Below are positions 13,318-24,560 of a stretch of DNA of 64,000 bases, piece by piece; positions within the stretch are counted from its first letter, which is position 1; each line of letters begins with the position of its first letter. The notes under the pieces were generated by a model. The model was not told where the DNA came from. It saw only the letters and a list, made by a program, of their open reading frames with translations, and did no database searches. The position numbers and the translations under genes were made by a program. Source of the stretch: Selaginella moellendorffii (taxonomy: Eukaryota; Streptophyta; Lycopodiopsida; Selaginellales; Selaginellaceae); contig NW_003314336.1 of NCBI RefSeq assembly GCF_000143415.4, positions 200,941 through 264,940 on the forward strand. Reading direction: 5' to 3'.

Positions 13318-13935
13318 CTATGAGATATAAAATCCCTAGGCCCAAAGAGGAGCCAAAAGGGTGCCACATGGTAGTGGCTGAGGTGGAAGCCAAATGAGCG
13401 TATCACATTTGGACTAAAAGCTCTAACTTGAAAAGCTGAGAGTGGGAATGGAACTCCCACGAAGTGCTCGAGGAACGAATATGAAACAAGCAATAAGTGA
13501 GTCTCTAAAAAAGAGATGGACCTGAGATGTAGTCTAAGAAGGAGTCTGAGAAGGAGTTTGAGATAGAGTCTGAGAAGGAGTCCAAGATGGAGTCCAAGAA
13601 AGAGTCCAAGATGGAGTCCGAGATGGACCCAAGATGCAGTCCGAGATAGACCTGAGATGCAGTCCAAGATAGACCCGAAATGGGGTCCAAGACAGAGTCT
13701 GAGATGGAATCCAAGATGGAGTTTAAAATGGACCCTAGATGGAGTCCGAGATGGAGTCCGAGATGGACCCGAGATGGAGTCTGAGATGGAGTCTGAAATG
13801 GACCTGAGATGGACTTGACATAAAATCCCTAGACCACAAAGAGGAGACAAAATTGTGCCACATGGTAGTGGCTGAGGTGGAAGCCAAATGAGGTAACACA
13901 TATGGACTAAAAGCTCCAACTCGAAAAGTCAAGAG
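13318..13935 (-). repeat. LTR-G 3' part, minus, plus a second partial 3' end
   Basis: Reverse-oriented LTR-G 3' end, then the minisatellite (about 13505-13805). At about 13813 the LTR 3' end appears again ('ataaaatccctagaccacaaag'), so two minus copies abut inside the array. Confidence 0.6.
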
Positions 13936-14023
13936 CGGGATGTAAGCCACAAATTTTTCCAATTTTTCCAATTTGCCAGCTTACCTCGTTTATCTAACCA
14001 ACACTACCTTGGCCTTAGTTAAG

Positions 14024-15715
14024 TGTCAGCGACGGATTTTTCCATTCTACTTTAGTCACTTAACCACATCTCTGACCATTTGAAGGAGTCTCATTCACAA
14101 CCTCTATAAGTCGAATTCAATACTTGGGGCTTGCTAGCCCCAAAAGTGGCATCCATGCCACTCAATCCTTGCACTTGGTCTAAGTGCTCTATATGTTCGA
14201 TCCCATGACTAACTGCCTAAGGTACCATTAACATATCAGCCCGTTACGCTAAGGCCATGCCTATTTGCCTTGGTCACATTGGTGGGTCCAACACCACTTG
14301 TATCACAGTCCCGTTTCTCAAAGATTGAGCCATCCATCCATGAGTGATCATCCTAGATCCACTCCTTAGCATCCTTAGGATGCCCGCAGATATGGGGAAT
14401 AACATTCCCCAATATTCCTTTTACAATCCCCACTAAGTCCCTTTTCTATCCATGGCCGTATTCACCAACATTGCCACTAGATAAGGCTCATAGGCCCAAT
14501 TACTAAGTTCCACTGTCCTCTGGGACTTCCTCACCACATGACCGTATCCTTTGTCACCACACCATAGGACTGCTCCTCTTTCTTTCCACAATCTAGGACT
14601 TTGATATGACATTTTGGAACACCATGGCCCTATGCAAGTCTAATGGGTACTCTCCCCACCTTCCACATTTGGTTGCTCTAGCAATGGGCTTAAAGGGAGA
14701 TTCCGTTGAGCCACACTAGGTATCCAAGTAGGTAATGCCACCCACACTTGGATTGGGAGCATCGACCATTTGATCTCCCAGGGGAATTTGAGCTGGCTTT
14801 TGAACACTTCACCAAGCTACCCCACTTGTCAGTCCATATTCACTCTAACCTTAGACTTCCTAGTGGTCATCCCATCACCCAACACTTGGGTATGGCCTTC
14901 TTGGGCCAATTTGGCCTTTCCTAGCTAAACTGGCTCCATTGGGGTCCAACCCCCACACTCTCTCTACTATACTTTTGGAACCCCCTGTAGCCACCCCCCA
15001 CCCAGGGGATGATCTCTTTGGGCTTTCATCCAATAGCCTATATTAGTATTCAGACTCTAACTTGGACTCGGACTCAGACTCAGTCTCAGTCTTGTTCTCG
15101 GTCTCGGTCCCGGTCTCAGTCTCGATTCCATCTCGGACTCCATCTCGGACTTCATCTCGGGTCCATCTCAAACTCCATCTCGGACTCCATCTCGGGTCCA
15201 TCTCAAACTCCATCTCGAACTCCATCTCGGGTCCATCTCAGACTCTATCTTGAGTCCATCTCGGGTCCATCTTGGACTCCATCTCAGAATCCATCTCGGG
15301 TGCATCTCTGGTCCATCTCAGACTCCATCTTGGGTCCACCTCAGACTCCATCTCGGATTCCATCTTGGGTCCACCTCAGACTCCATCTCGGACTCCATCT
15401 TGGGTCCATCTCGGACTCCATCTTGGATCCACCTTGGACTCCATCTCAGACTCCATCTCGGACTCCATCTTGGGTCCAAATTAGACTCCATCTTGGGCCC
15501 ACATTGAACTCCATCTTGAACTCCTTCTCAGACTCCATCTCGGGTTCATCTCGGACTCCATCTCACGTCCATGTTGGGTGTTCCACTCCCACTCTCGACT
15601 TTTCAAGTCAGAGTTTTTAGTCCAAACATGTTATGCTCATTTGGCTTTTGCTTTGGCCACTACCACATGGCACTCTTTTGGCTCCACTTTGGGGCTTTGG
15701 GATTTGTGTCTCACA
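14024..15715 (+). mobile_element. LTR-G solo LTR with perfect 5-bp target duplication
   Basis: Starts TGTCAGCGAC, ends TTTGTGTCTCACA, 1,692 bp. The flanks are TTAAG (14019-14023) and TTAAG (15716-15720), a perfect 5-bp duplication, which fixes the ends of this LTR family and shows a completed integration followed by LTR-LTR recombination. The minisatellite covers about 15050-15565 and is the longest in the window. Confidence 0.85.
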
Positions 15716-16332
15716 TTAAGTTCCTTCACCAATGTCCCACCTATTGTACCAGCTCCTACTTGGTCCTACTTGGATTCGGCTACTGACTGCACGAGCAATT
15801 GAGCATTAGCAATCCATCCATGGATTCCCAAAACTCTCCCAATCCCCCTCCCCGAGTTAAACTGAACTTAAGGTTTGGCTACACCCCCTGCAGGCCCAAG
15901 CAACCAAACACACCAAGCCATGGGGCTGGGTAGTTTTTGAGCTGAGCTCAAGTCAATGAAAGCTAATGAAAGTCAATATAGTCCACCAAATACAAAAGTT
16001 GATGTTTAAATGATTGGTTTGGGACAAACAAATAATTTTACTCAAAACTTAAGACATATTTTTTGTCAAAGAAAAAGCTAAATAATATAAGTCTAATAAG
16101 AAAATAAATATCATATGTCAAAGAAGAAACTCTATATTACCACTAAAAAATTTGTCTAAAAAAAAAACTAAACTTAGTCTTCCTCAACATCCATATCCAC
16201 AAAAGGAGGAGTGCATATAGTATTATACTCTCTAATTGTGGGCTCTTGTTATATATGAGCTTGTGCCATTGCTTCTACATAACATGGCAAATTATAGCCC
16301 ATGCTATCGATCCACCTAATATACACAACCTA
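15716..16332. other. Non-coding gap
   Basis: No gene or recognised repeat; AT-rich towards the right, leading into the 3' side of the methyltransferase-like fragment. Confidence 0.3.
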
Positions 16333-16650
16333 TCACCTGTTATGAAATGTCCCAAGAACACCTTTAAATGCACTCTCCTTCTCGAGTGCAAAAATTGCAT
16401 GGCTAGTCTCTTTAGCTACTAGCACTATCGAACTAAAACCTACTATAGCATCAAGCACAATCTCCTTAGAAGGACAAAACAACTCTAGGAGGATTTGCAT
16501 GGCCTTTAGTGAATGGTATCGATAACCAGGAAACTCTATATGATGGTCTTCATTGATGACATTCAGGATGATATCTGTTGAGCTATCATATCCTAGCAAT
16601 GCCAAACCTGCACGCTCATCAGCTTGTGTGAGAAAAAAGAAGTAGTTCCC
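16333..16650 (-). pseudogene. DNA N4/N6-methyltransferase-like C-terminal fragment
   Basis: A minus-strand frame of about 90 residues, extendable a little upstream to ADERAGLALLGYDSS, contains LLELFCPSKEIVLDAIVGF followed by IVLVAKETSHAIFALEKE. The order 'E-L-hydrophobic-P, LDxxxG, then ALEK' resembles the SAM-binding FxGxG region and the following strand of beta-class DNA adenine/cytosine-N4 methyltransferases. The glycine motif is degenerate (IVGFS instead of FxGxG) and no DPPY catalytic motif is present in the fragment. It could be a decayed member of a methylase family carried by mobile elements, or a chance match. Confidence 0.45.
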
Positions 16651-16830
16651 TTGGCACTGGGAAGATCAGTTCGTTGCCGAACCAATTTTACAGCACCAAG
16701 GCAATGACAAGAAAAAATAAACCCAAAATTTGATGTGTTGGGAAGATCAGTTCACTACTGAACCGATCATTCCAGCGTAAAGTAGTCGTGAGGTGCAAGT
16801 TACTTGCGAGTTACAAGCAAAAGATGGGGA

Positions 16831-16992
16831 TGTAGCGCACCTTATCTCTCTCCCCTTAAGCCAACTAGAAAAAGGGCAATTGTTTGATGAGAGAGCCCTT
16901 AGTGGCTATTTTATCCCCATTTATCCCACAAGGTTCTAAGGATCCACGGTGATAGTATATCTAAATCTCATCCCATAATCACATACGGTACA
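16831..16992 (-). repeat. TRIM 3' LTR
   Basis: Shares about 155 bp of close identity with 17343-17504. On the plus strand it starts TGTAGCGCACC and ends GGTACA. Confidence 0.85.
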
Positions 16993-17324
16993 CTCACCCC
17001 CCTTTCAGAGATGTCAATGTCCTCATTGACTATTGACTAACAACCCCTACTAAGCTAAGGGGAACTAAGACCTCCATTTGCACACTTAATCTACCAATCC
17101 TTCCATTGTGTAGATTAGCTATTCCATGTGAGGTAACTAGTCATCCACCCGTACTGCAATCCCACAGTGGATACCTTCGTCTGTGGATACTCCATGCAAG
17201 AGAAAGGACGTATGCATGGATGCCCAATATGTACGATTTCAAATTTAGGTGTAGGAATATACCTTGCTGAAGGGTATATTATATTTTTAAGTAGCCACTA
17301 ATCAATGGGAATCGAACCCGTGCC

Positions 17325-17342
17325 ATTTGCTTCGATACCACA
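17325..17342 (-). promoter_or_regulatory. TRIM primer-binding site
   Basis: The minus strand reads TGTGGTATCGAAGC just inside the 5' LTR. It differs slightly from the common plant TGGTATCAGAGC, complementary to initiator methionine tRNA. Confidence 0.65.
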
Positions 17343-17504
17343 TGTAGCACACCTTATCTCTCTCCCCTTAAGCTAATTGGAAAAGGGGCAATTGCTTGAT
17401 GAGAGAGCTCTTAGTGGTTATTTTATCCCCATTTATCCCACAAGGTTCCAAGGATCCATGGTGACAGTATATCTAAATTTCATCCCATGATCACATGTGC
17501 TATA
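17343..17504 (-). repeat. TRIM 5' LTR
   Basis: Direct repeat of 16831-16992. The terminal CA has changed to TA on the plus strand. Confidence 0.85.
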
Positions 17505-17509
17505 GGGGA

Positions 17510-18205
17510 AATGGAAAAACAACAGAGAGAGGCATACCTTGATTGAGAAGTGTCTTTCTAGTGTCTTGAAAAGCATCTAGCATCCTAATTGAGAAGCATC
17601 TTAAAGCACATTGCAAGATTCAAGTGTTTTTCTCTCGCCCTTCCTTGCTCACACAATAGTAATAAAACCCTAAAAATTAACAGTCATGATCAATGGTCAT
17701 GATCAATAGTCACGATCAATAGTCATGAGTCTAGTGACATGTTAATTTTTTAACAGTACTTGGATATATTTATTGGACAAATCCACTATGAACATAGTTT
17801 TCCCGTGTTCTTTCCAAGGAGACAATCATTCAATGCTTTCCACGCACAAACCAATTTCTGAGCTTGACTCTCTCTCACTTATCACAAAAGAATGAAACTC
17901 TTTTGAAGGGAGAAGAGCATAGAGATGAGAGTGAGAACAAGCAATTAATGTTACAACTCTCGTGATTAATCGGAGCTTCTCACTCATAGCCCCATTCATT
18001 TTGACAGTATTATTCCTCTCACTATCAGTTATACAATAAATATGGGTGGCTCTCTAAGATTCTCATATAACTCTAGATTCTAAACGGTTGTATATTTTGT
18101 TAAAATATTTAACTTGTCCTTTGCAAAGACACAATTAATTAAAGCTCACAATACAAGAGAATATCTTTGTTCTTTCTTGTCAATTTCTCCCCAAATTTTT
18201 TCTAA
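17510..18205. other. Non-coding gap
   Basis: AT-rich, with no supported feature. Confidence 0.3.
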
Positions 18206-20222
18206 GTGCTCGAGCAAGGAGAAGATATGAAAGAATTCTACTTGAAGTTTGATCAAGAGCTTCCAATTGTTTTCTCTAAAAGTGTTATAAAAGAGAGCTT
18301 CCTTTGCAAAAGATTCAAGTTGAAGCCAAGATCAATTAGTTTGGAGAATGTATGTCGGGATAAGGTTGATCAGATAGAAAAATCCACTCTTCTCAACAGT
18401 GGTGTGGGAGAGAATGGGTTTCAGTGGGATCTTAATAAATGTACAGGTCAGGAGCTTCTAGTTATAGGATCTCCGAAGTGAGCAAAGGAGAGTGTGTAAG
18501 TTTCACAGCCAACTGTGCAAAGAGTGAAGGATGAAGTTGTTATTATCTCTAGTGACGAAAGTGAAGAAGATGAGCTTCCTGATATAGCTTCTTAGACAAG
18601 TAGGTGCATTCCTTCTGGACCAGTTTTTCAAATGGTGGATAAGGCATTTTAGCAATCTCGATCATTACAGTTAGAATTGAAGGAGTTCCAGTACATGAGA
18701 GGTGAGGAGATTCCATCTTCCTATAATGGGAATATATTCTTCAAATTTCCACTGGCCATTTTGTTAAGCAGAAAGAGGGGCATGAAGACATGTCTTGATC
18801 CACATAATTGGTGTAGAATAAAGACGACCCACTTCTCCCATTTCGATAGATCTGTGTCCATAGTCCATTATGGTGGACAGCTTTAGTGTGTTGCTGGGAA
18901 ATGTATTTCTAATCATGGCAAGAATATGTGTTTCTTTGAAGGCTCAATGATCAATCCCCCTACGCATGATGAGGTTGCTACAGGGTTTAAATGTCGCAAA
19001 TGCGAGGCAACACTTGTGTGTAAAGCATGTTGCGATACAAAAATGTATTATTTTCTTCCACTAGATGGATGTTTAGGTAGAGCAGTAGTGCATGTTGGAT
19101 ACCACCAACATGCAATAGAGGAAGGAATCCATTGTGATTTTTTTTGCAATTTGAAGGTTGCTGTTACTATAGAGGCTGAGAAAAAAAGTGCTGCAACTCT
19201 AAAGTGTGTTCAACAGTCTGTACTAAAGGACTATGTAGTGGACATGTTGCTACAAGTTGATAGAAAAAAAGAGTTCATAGAGAACAGCTTGAAGAATTTG
19301 TTTCGAAAAATAGAACCTGTAACAAATTTAAACAGGTATAAGTTAATACCTAACTATACTTTGTCACTAGAAACACTCTTTTTTTTTGGCAGAATAAAGA
19401 ACTGGATGCGAGAAGGGTGAGATGGAAAGTTTCAATCTGGATTGGATGCAATTTTGGAGTTAAAAAGAAAATGTCTCTATGAGTTTATTCATGAGAGCTT
19501 GTTTGTTAGCCAAGTGATTTCGAACAGTCAACGTCCTTTCATCTTTAAGATGTCCACCCTTAGTCTTGTTTTCGGTGTGGACCTTGTACAACGAATGGAT
19601 ATGGACGGAGATGGGGACTTGGCTAATTCTTGGATCCATTTTGACCACATGGAACGAGTTTCAGGCTGGTCAACAATGGGGCTCATGTTTATGATCACAA
19701 GTGGTTTTTCATTTTTTAAGGATTCCATACCGATTTACATTATAACCATTCATTCTATAAGTTGTTGTGCAATTTAACTATAGCTATAGCAAAATTCAAG
19801 GTTCAAGATTTCTAAACTCAAATCATTTTTTGGACATATATGTCCAAGGTTGTTTAACAGCAAATTGGAAAAAAGCCCAACTTCTGCAGTTTCATGGCGA
19901 TGCTAACTGGTTGGCTATACAACAAGTATTTGGAGGTGATAAAAGTCAACCATTACAAGGGAGTTATGAGTTTCATTGGGTAAAGAGTGTCAATGAACAT
20001 TGCCGATGCATCAAGTCTAATTTCCATCACGAGTTCAAGTAGCTTTGTTGGGAATGGATGGATGCACCAACTAAAGAAGAGCACGAGGAAAAAGCAAATG
20101 AGGTGTGCATATGGTGGTATGAAGGAAACAAAATGCCAATTGAACACTTTCCACAAATGGAGTGTTGGCTTGCATGGTGGGAAGTTCAAATATTTCAGTA
20201 AGGCCATTATATTCTCTATGTA
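18206..20222 (+). pseudogene. Decayed DDE-type transposase-like gene
   Basis: Plus-strand segments in several frames read as one damaged protein. About 18926-19350 has a Cys pair cluster (CRKCEATLVCKACC) followed by YFLPL and RAVVHVGYHQH. About 19600-19680 has DLANSWIHFDHMERVSGW. About 19860-19960 has NFCSFMAM and NW-type blocks, and the end (about 19970-20200) has FHWVKSVNEHC, then CIWWYEGNKM and WLAWWE. This order resembles a large MULE-like transposase family that I associate with moss and other seed-free plant genomes, where the 'FHW' and 'WL-WW' blocks follow a DDE core. Many stops and frame changes show it is dead. The family name is from memory and not confirmed. Confidence 0.5.
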
Positions 20223-20441
20223 AGTTTTTTTTCATTTTCTTTTCTTGTCACATTCAAATGTTGCATTTTTCCTAGGATTAACCACTTGATGACATTACAC
20301 TTACACCAACAATTAATCTCTCTAAAAGCAAACATTGGAGTTGGAGAGTTTTCGAAGCAGGGAAAGGAAAAGTGTCCCTCTATGAAATTACACTCTCCGA
20401 CCTCACTAGATCTCTTTAGCAGTCATCAAAAACTTTGGCAG
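20223..20441. other. Gap before the short LTR
   Basis: No feature seen. Confidence 0.3.
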
Positions 20442-20630
20442 TGTTAGAGCATGGCCACTAGGAGAGTGAGAGAGAGAGAGAGGGAATATTCTAGTCCTCA
20501 GAATATTCCCCATCTTCCTTGTATAAAACCCTTGTCCCACAAGGGCAAGGAGGGGCATTTTGCGAAGAGTATTGAAGCATTTCTCGTGTTTGAGCGAGCA
20601 TTAGGGGAGGCACTCTTCTTTCTCCCAACA
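20442..20630 (+). repeat. Short LTR of a gag-bearing retroelement
   Basis: A 189-bp segment from TGTTAGAGC to CTCCCAACA, followed at once by AATGGTGAACCCGGCATGAC, which has the form of a primer-binding site. It contains a short GA-rich run. The partner LTR is not in the window, so this call rests on TG..CA ends, the site that follows and the gag gene downstream. Confidence 0.5.
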
Positions 20631-21679
20631 AATGGTGAACCCGGCATGACGCGCAACACTTTCTAGGCGTCATTTCTCTCTTTTACTTCTGGCCGCAAAG
20701 TTTAGGAAGGAATTCTTTGTTCGTCTTGCAATGGTTTTGTTTACTCCTATGCATGTTGGATAGGTCTAGAGCTCCTCTTTCCAGCAAGGTATGGCACTCA
20801 TCAAGCCGTGTAGTATTTGAAGAGATACAACGTTTCTTGGCTTGGTTGAATGACCATTTTGGGGTTTTCATTTTCTCGCTTGGATCCTCGGCCCAATTTC
20901 CCAAGGTAGTGCATTTGGGCTTGTAAATCTGGTCTAGATCTTCAAGTAGTGGTGATTCTTGGCACTACATTTGGGCGAATTGACGGCGTGCAAAAGTATT
21001 TTCTTCTCCGGCTAAATTGGGTCATTTTTGTAGTTGGAATTCTTGCTCCTCCAAGCTTTGTTTTGGATGTTGTTTAGTTCTCGAGGTGCTCTTGGTCCTA
21101 GGCTTTCCAGAAATGTCAACAGCGCCTTAGTATCAATCTACATTAGTGATATGCATATGTTTTTCCACAATATTGGGGTTCTGGGCTACCTCTTCTTAGA
21201 TTTTGGGGAATATTGAAGTGGCTTTTTCCCAAATTCTTGCGATAGAGGGTAGACGAGGCTGAGGCCTTTCCAACGAGCCCACCAACAATCAAAGTGGGGA
21301 AGGATCAAGACTAAAGGACTCATTTTTCTCTTTTGGGGTAAACTTTGTTGGAGGTTAACGAAGCAATCTTCAAGGAACGGGTAGCCATAGGAACAGGAAC
21401 AGGCACAGGGATAGGAGTTGGTGTTGGAGCAGGTGTAGGAGTAGGAGTGAGAGCAGGGGGGTTACCAGTTACAGGTTACAGGTCCCCAGTTACCGGTTAC
21501 CACTTACTCCAATGGCTACTCTAGCAGCTATTTCAGCAGTTACCCCATGGGTCAATGGTTATGTGCACTTGAGGCCTACATCTCCATTTTCACCCTTATT
21601 TCATTTTGGGCATTTTGGGAAACTTTGAGCAACTTGAACACTAGCCTACAGTGTTCTTGCTCCTGTCAACCCAGTTGCC
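20631..21679 (+). other. Leader of the gag element, no gene
   Basis: Non-coding. A run of GGAACAGG/GGTGTTGG-like short repeats followed by repeated GTTACC motifs lies at about 21370-21510. Confidence 0.4.
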
Positions 21680-23390
21680 TTGATTGGGCATTTGCAATGT
21701 TCATGGTATTTGATGCCGATACAAACTAGACATGCGACAAATTTGCACCCTTTTACCATACCTCAAGGCCCTAAGATACGGAGTAAAATTTCTAACATCC
21801 AAAGGCAACTTAGGTACAACATTGCACCTTCTCATGCTGAGTCCTCTTCATCCTTGATAGATTCCAGTGACTTAGATCTACGAGTTATGGCACAGCCACC
21901 TTTAACTCGATCTCAGCTCCATGTTCTGCAGAAGGGGAGTGATCTGCTGACCTTCTCAGGTGTTGGAACAGTCTCTCCACCATCACATATTAGTTTCTTT
22001 GATTACTACTGCACCACAAACATGACCGTCGATGATGATCATATGTGCTGCGACTTCTTGCAGTCTCTCGAAGGCAAAGCAACAATTTGGGCAGATTCTC
22101 TCCTCCCAGAGGACCGGACAAACTTCCAGACACTGCTTGTTTCTTTCAGAGAACGATTCGTTGAAGAAAAACGCACAAATTGGCTACTTATCGACCTCTT
22201 TTCGTTCCGGCAAGGTGCTCACGAGTCTATTCCTGACTACATCACACAATTTCAAGCTTACTAGAAGCAGTGTTGGGATCACAGAGTAGTCCAAGATGAG
22301 CAACAGGGGATCACGGCATTCATAGCGGTTTACGTGGGAACTTGCAAAGGAAACTTCTCAAGAAGACATTCCGGTCTTGCCGTGAGGCATTTTCATTTGC
22401 CACGAAGCTAGAAAGAGAGCTTCTGGTTGACCTAGGGATTGCTAGAGTTGATTTCGACAAAGCTATCACCCCGTTAGAGTCATCTTGTGCAGCTGTTCGC
22501 CTGTCCACAACAAAGCCCGTCGCTATTGAGCATACACCTCTGGCTATTGAGAACATTGCCAATGAGATGCGGCAGCTGAAGGAGATCATTCTTCAGCAAC
22601 AATCACACCATGACAAACTGATCCAGGAGCTAGTGGAGTCCAGGAAAGAGGCCGCTATAGCTTGGAAACGCAGATTTAAATCTCGTTGGTGCATTCACTG
22701 CGAGATGAACACACACAACACACAACACTGCTTCAAGCTTCACTTAGAGCTTTAGCCTCCATCTTCTCAACATGTCCAACAATATCCCTTCGCTGATAAC
22801 TCCACATCGTCTCGGGGTCTAAAGACATATCAGGAGCAGTTGGAGCGACAAGCAATTGAGGCAGCCCCTTCGTCAAGCAAAGGCAAGGCACCAGCCTCAT
22901 CAGTCAACACGATTTTGGTAGCCAAGGAACTCTATAGGGCACAGCAGCAAACTGCAGCCACTCGAGCCCAAGCGAAGAAGAAGGTAGCCGCTTAGCCTGC
23001 CACAGATCCCCAGGTGCCAATTGAGAGCAAATCTCCGTTAGCATCAGGCCCAGTGACACAGAGGGTGGCTTGTAAGCTGCCCTTCAAGTCACTACTCTCT
23101 TCTCCTCCTGAGATCTCACCAACAGCTATTCTTGTTCTGGAGCCGATTCTTCAACAGCTGGTTGACACTCCCGTCACCTTTTCGCTCCGAGACATGTTGT
23201 GTCTTGTCCCGGGATTCGGCCAGCGTTTGGAGGAGTTTGCATGGTCAGGAACACCAGAGAACACTCTCAAGAGGACTCCTCAAGAGGTGCACATTGTCGA
23301 CATGACAAGATACAGTGGAGATCTTGGTCCATTCTTCATCCCTGTGCAGATCGGTACTTCCTCTTGTAGGATGGATGCTTTGGTGGGAGC
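21680..23390 (+). pseudogene. Retrotransposon gag (LTR element), broken
   Basis: The capsid-like part runs from about 21890 to 22264 (SFFDYYCTTNM, then FLQSLEGKATIWADSL, FRERFVEE and IPDYITQFQAY), the usual layout of a plant retrotransposon gag domain. A frame change lies between 22264 and 22342. Downstream, CIHCEMNTHNTQHC (about 22690-22735) is a CCHC-type zinc knuckle, CX2CX4HX4C. In-frame TAG codons fall at 22262, 22753 and 22993. After about 23290 the frame contains a VDMTRYSGDLGPFFIPVQIG stretch before it is cut near 23390 by an LTR-G copy, so protease and polymerase are missing. Confidence 0.7.
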
Positions 23391-24205
23391 ATCGACCATT
23401 CGTTTGCTAAAGCTGGCTTTTGAACATTTCATCAAGCTACCCCACTTGTCTATTCATATTCACTCTAACCTTGGACTTCCCAGTGGTTATATCATCACCC
23501 CACATATGCCTTCTTGGGTCATACTAACCTTTCTTGGCCAAATTTATTCCACTGGAGTCCAACCCCCACACTTTTCCTACATACTTTTGGAACCCCCTGC
23601 AACCCCGCTATCCCCCTACCCAGGGGGATGATTGCTTTGGGCTTTCACCAACAGCCTGTATTAGTATTCAGGCTCGAACTCAGACTCAGACTCAGACTTG
23701 GTGTCAGATTTGGACTCGGTGTCGGTGTTGGTGTTGGTGTTGGTCTCGGTCTCCCTTTTGAACTCCATCTCAGACTTCATCTTGGACTCCATCTCAGACT
23801 TCATCTTGGACTCCATCTCAGACTTCATCTCGGACTCCATCTCAGACTCCATCTCGAACTCCATCTCAGGTCCATCTCGGACTCCATCTCAGACTTCATC
23901 TCGGATCCATCTCAGACTCCATCTCAGACTCTATCTTGGGTCCATCTCGGACTTCATCTTGAACTCCATCTTAGACTCAATGTGTCATGTGTTGGTCCTC
24001 TTGTGTCCCTTTTCTAGAGACTCACTCATTGCTCACTTTGTGCTCATTCCTCAAGCCCTTCATTGGGAGTTCCACTCTCACTCTTGACTTTTCAAGTTAA
24101 AGCTTTTAGTTTAAATGTGTTACATTCATTTGGCTTCTGCCTTGGCCCATACCATGTGGCACTCTTTTAGCTCCACTTTGGGCCTTAAGGATTTTGTGTT
24201 TCACA
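23391..24205 (+). repeat. LTR-G copy, 5'-truncated, with minisatellite
   Basis: Enters the family in its middle ('gagcatcgaccattcg'), carries the array at about 23665-23975 and ends TTTGTGTTTCACA at 24205. Confidence 0.7.
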
Positions 24206-24214
24206 TCTATGTCT

Positions 24215-24560
24215 TTGAGCATTCTAAAGATGCTATGGTGGGGTTGTGGGATGACCACTCATGGATGGATGGCTCAATCTTTAAGAGATGGGACCATGGT
24301 ATAGGTGGTCTTGGACTACCAATGAAACAAAGGTGAATGGACAATAGGCTGATAGGTTAGTGGTACCATTAGGTGTTTGTCGTGAGAATGAACATATAAA
24401 GCACTTGGACCAAATGCAAAGGATGAGTGGCATAGAGGCCATTCAATGGACTAGCAAGTTCCTAATTCAGGAATAAGATTTATAAAGTTGGTGAGTGAAA
24501 ATCCCTTAAGGGGTCAAAGGTGAAGTTAAGTGATTAAAATAGAATGGAAAATTAATTGGT
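24215..24560 (-). repeat. LTR-G 5' part, minus orientation
   Basis: Reverse of the LTR-G 5' half (the plus strand shows 'gggatgaccactcatggatg' and ends in 'aatagaatggaaaattaatt'). Confidence 0.6.

Larger units (their letters stand above)
16831..17504 (-). mobile_element. Complete TRIM retroelement
   Basis: Two 162-bp direct repeats (16831-16992 and 17343-17504) flank 350 bp of non-coding sequence. The target duplication is perfect: GGGGA at 16826-16830 and at 17505-17509. On the minus strand the 5' LTR is followed almost directly by TGGTATCGAAGC, close to the initiator-Met-tRNA primer site of plant LTR elements, and a purine-rich tract lies before the other LTR. Size and lack of coding fit a terminal-repeat retrotransposon in miniature, which must depend on an autonomous partner. 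Confidence 0.85.

Noticed and set aside
17300-17345. tRNA gene or SINE suggested by GGTTCGATTCC on the minus strand
   Set aside because: No cloverleaf or A box could be formed, and the position next to the LTR fits the primer-site region of the TRIM.
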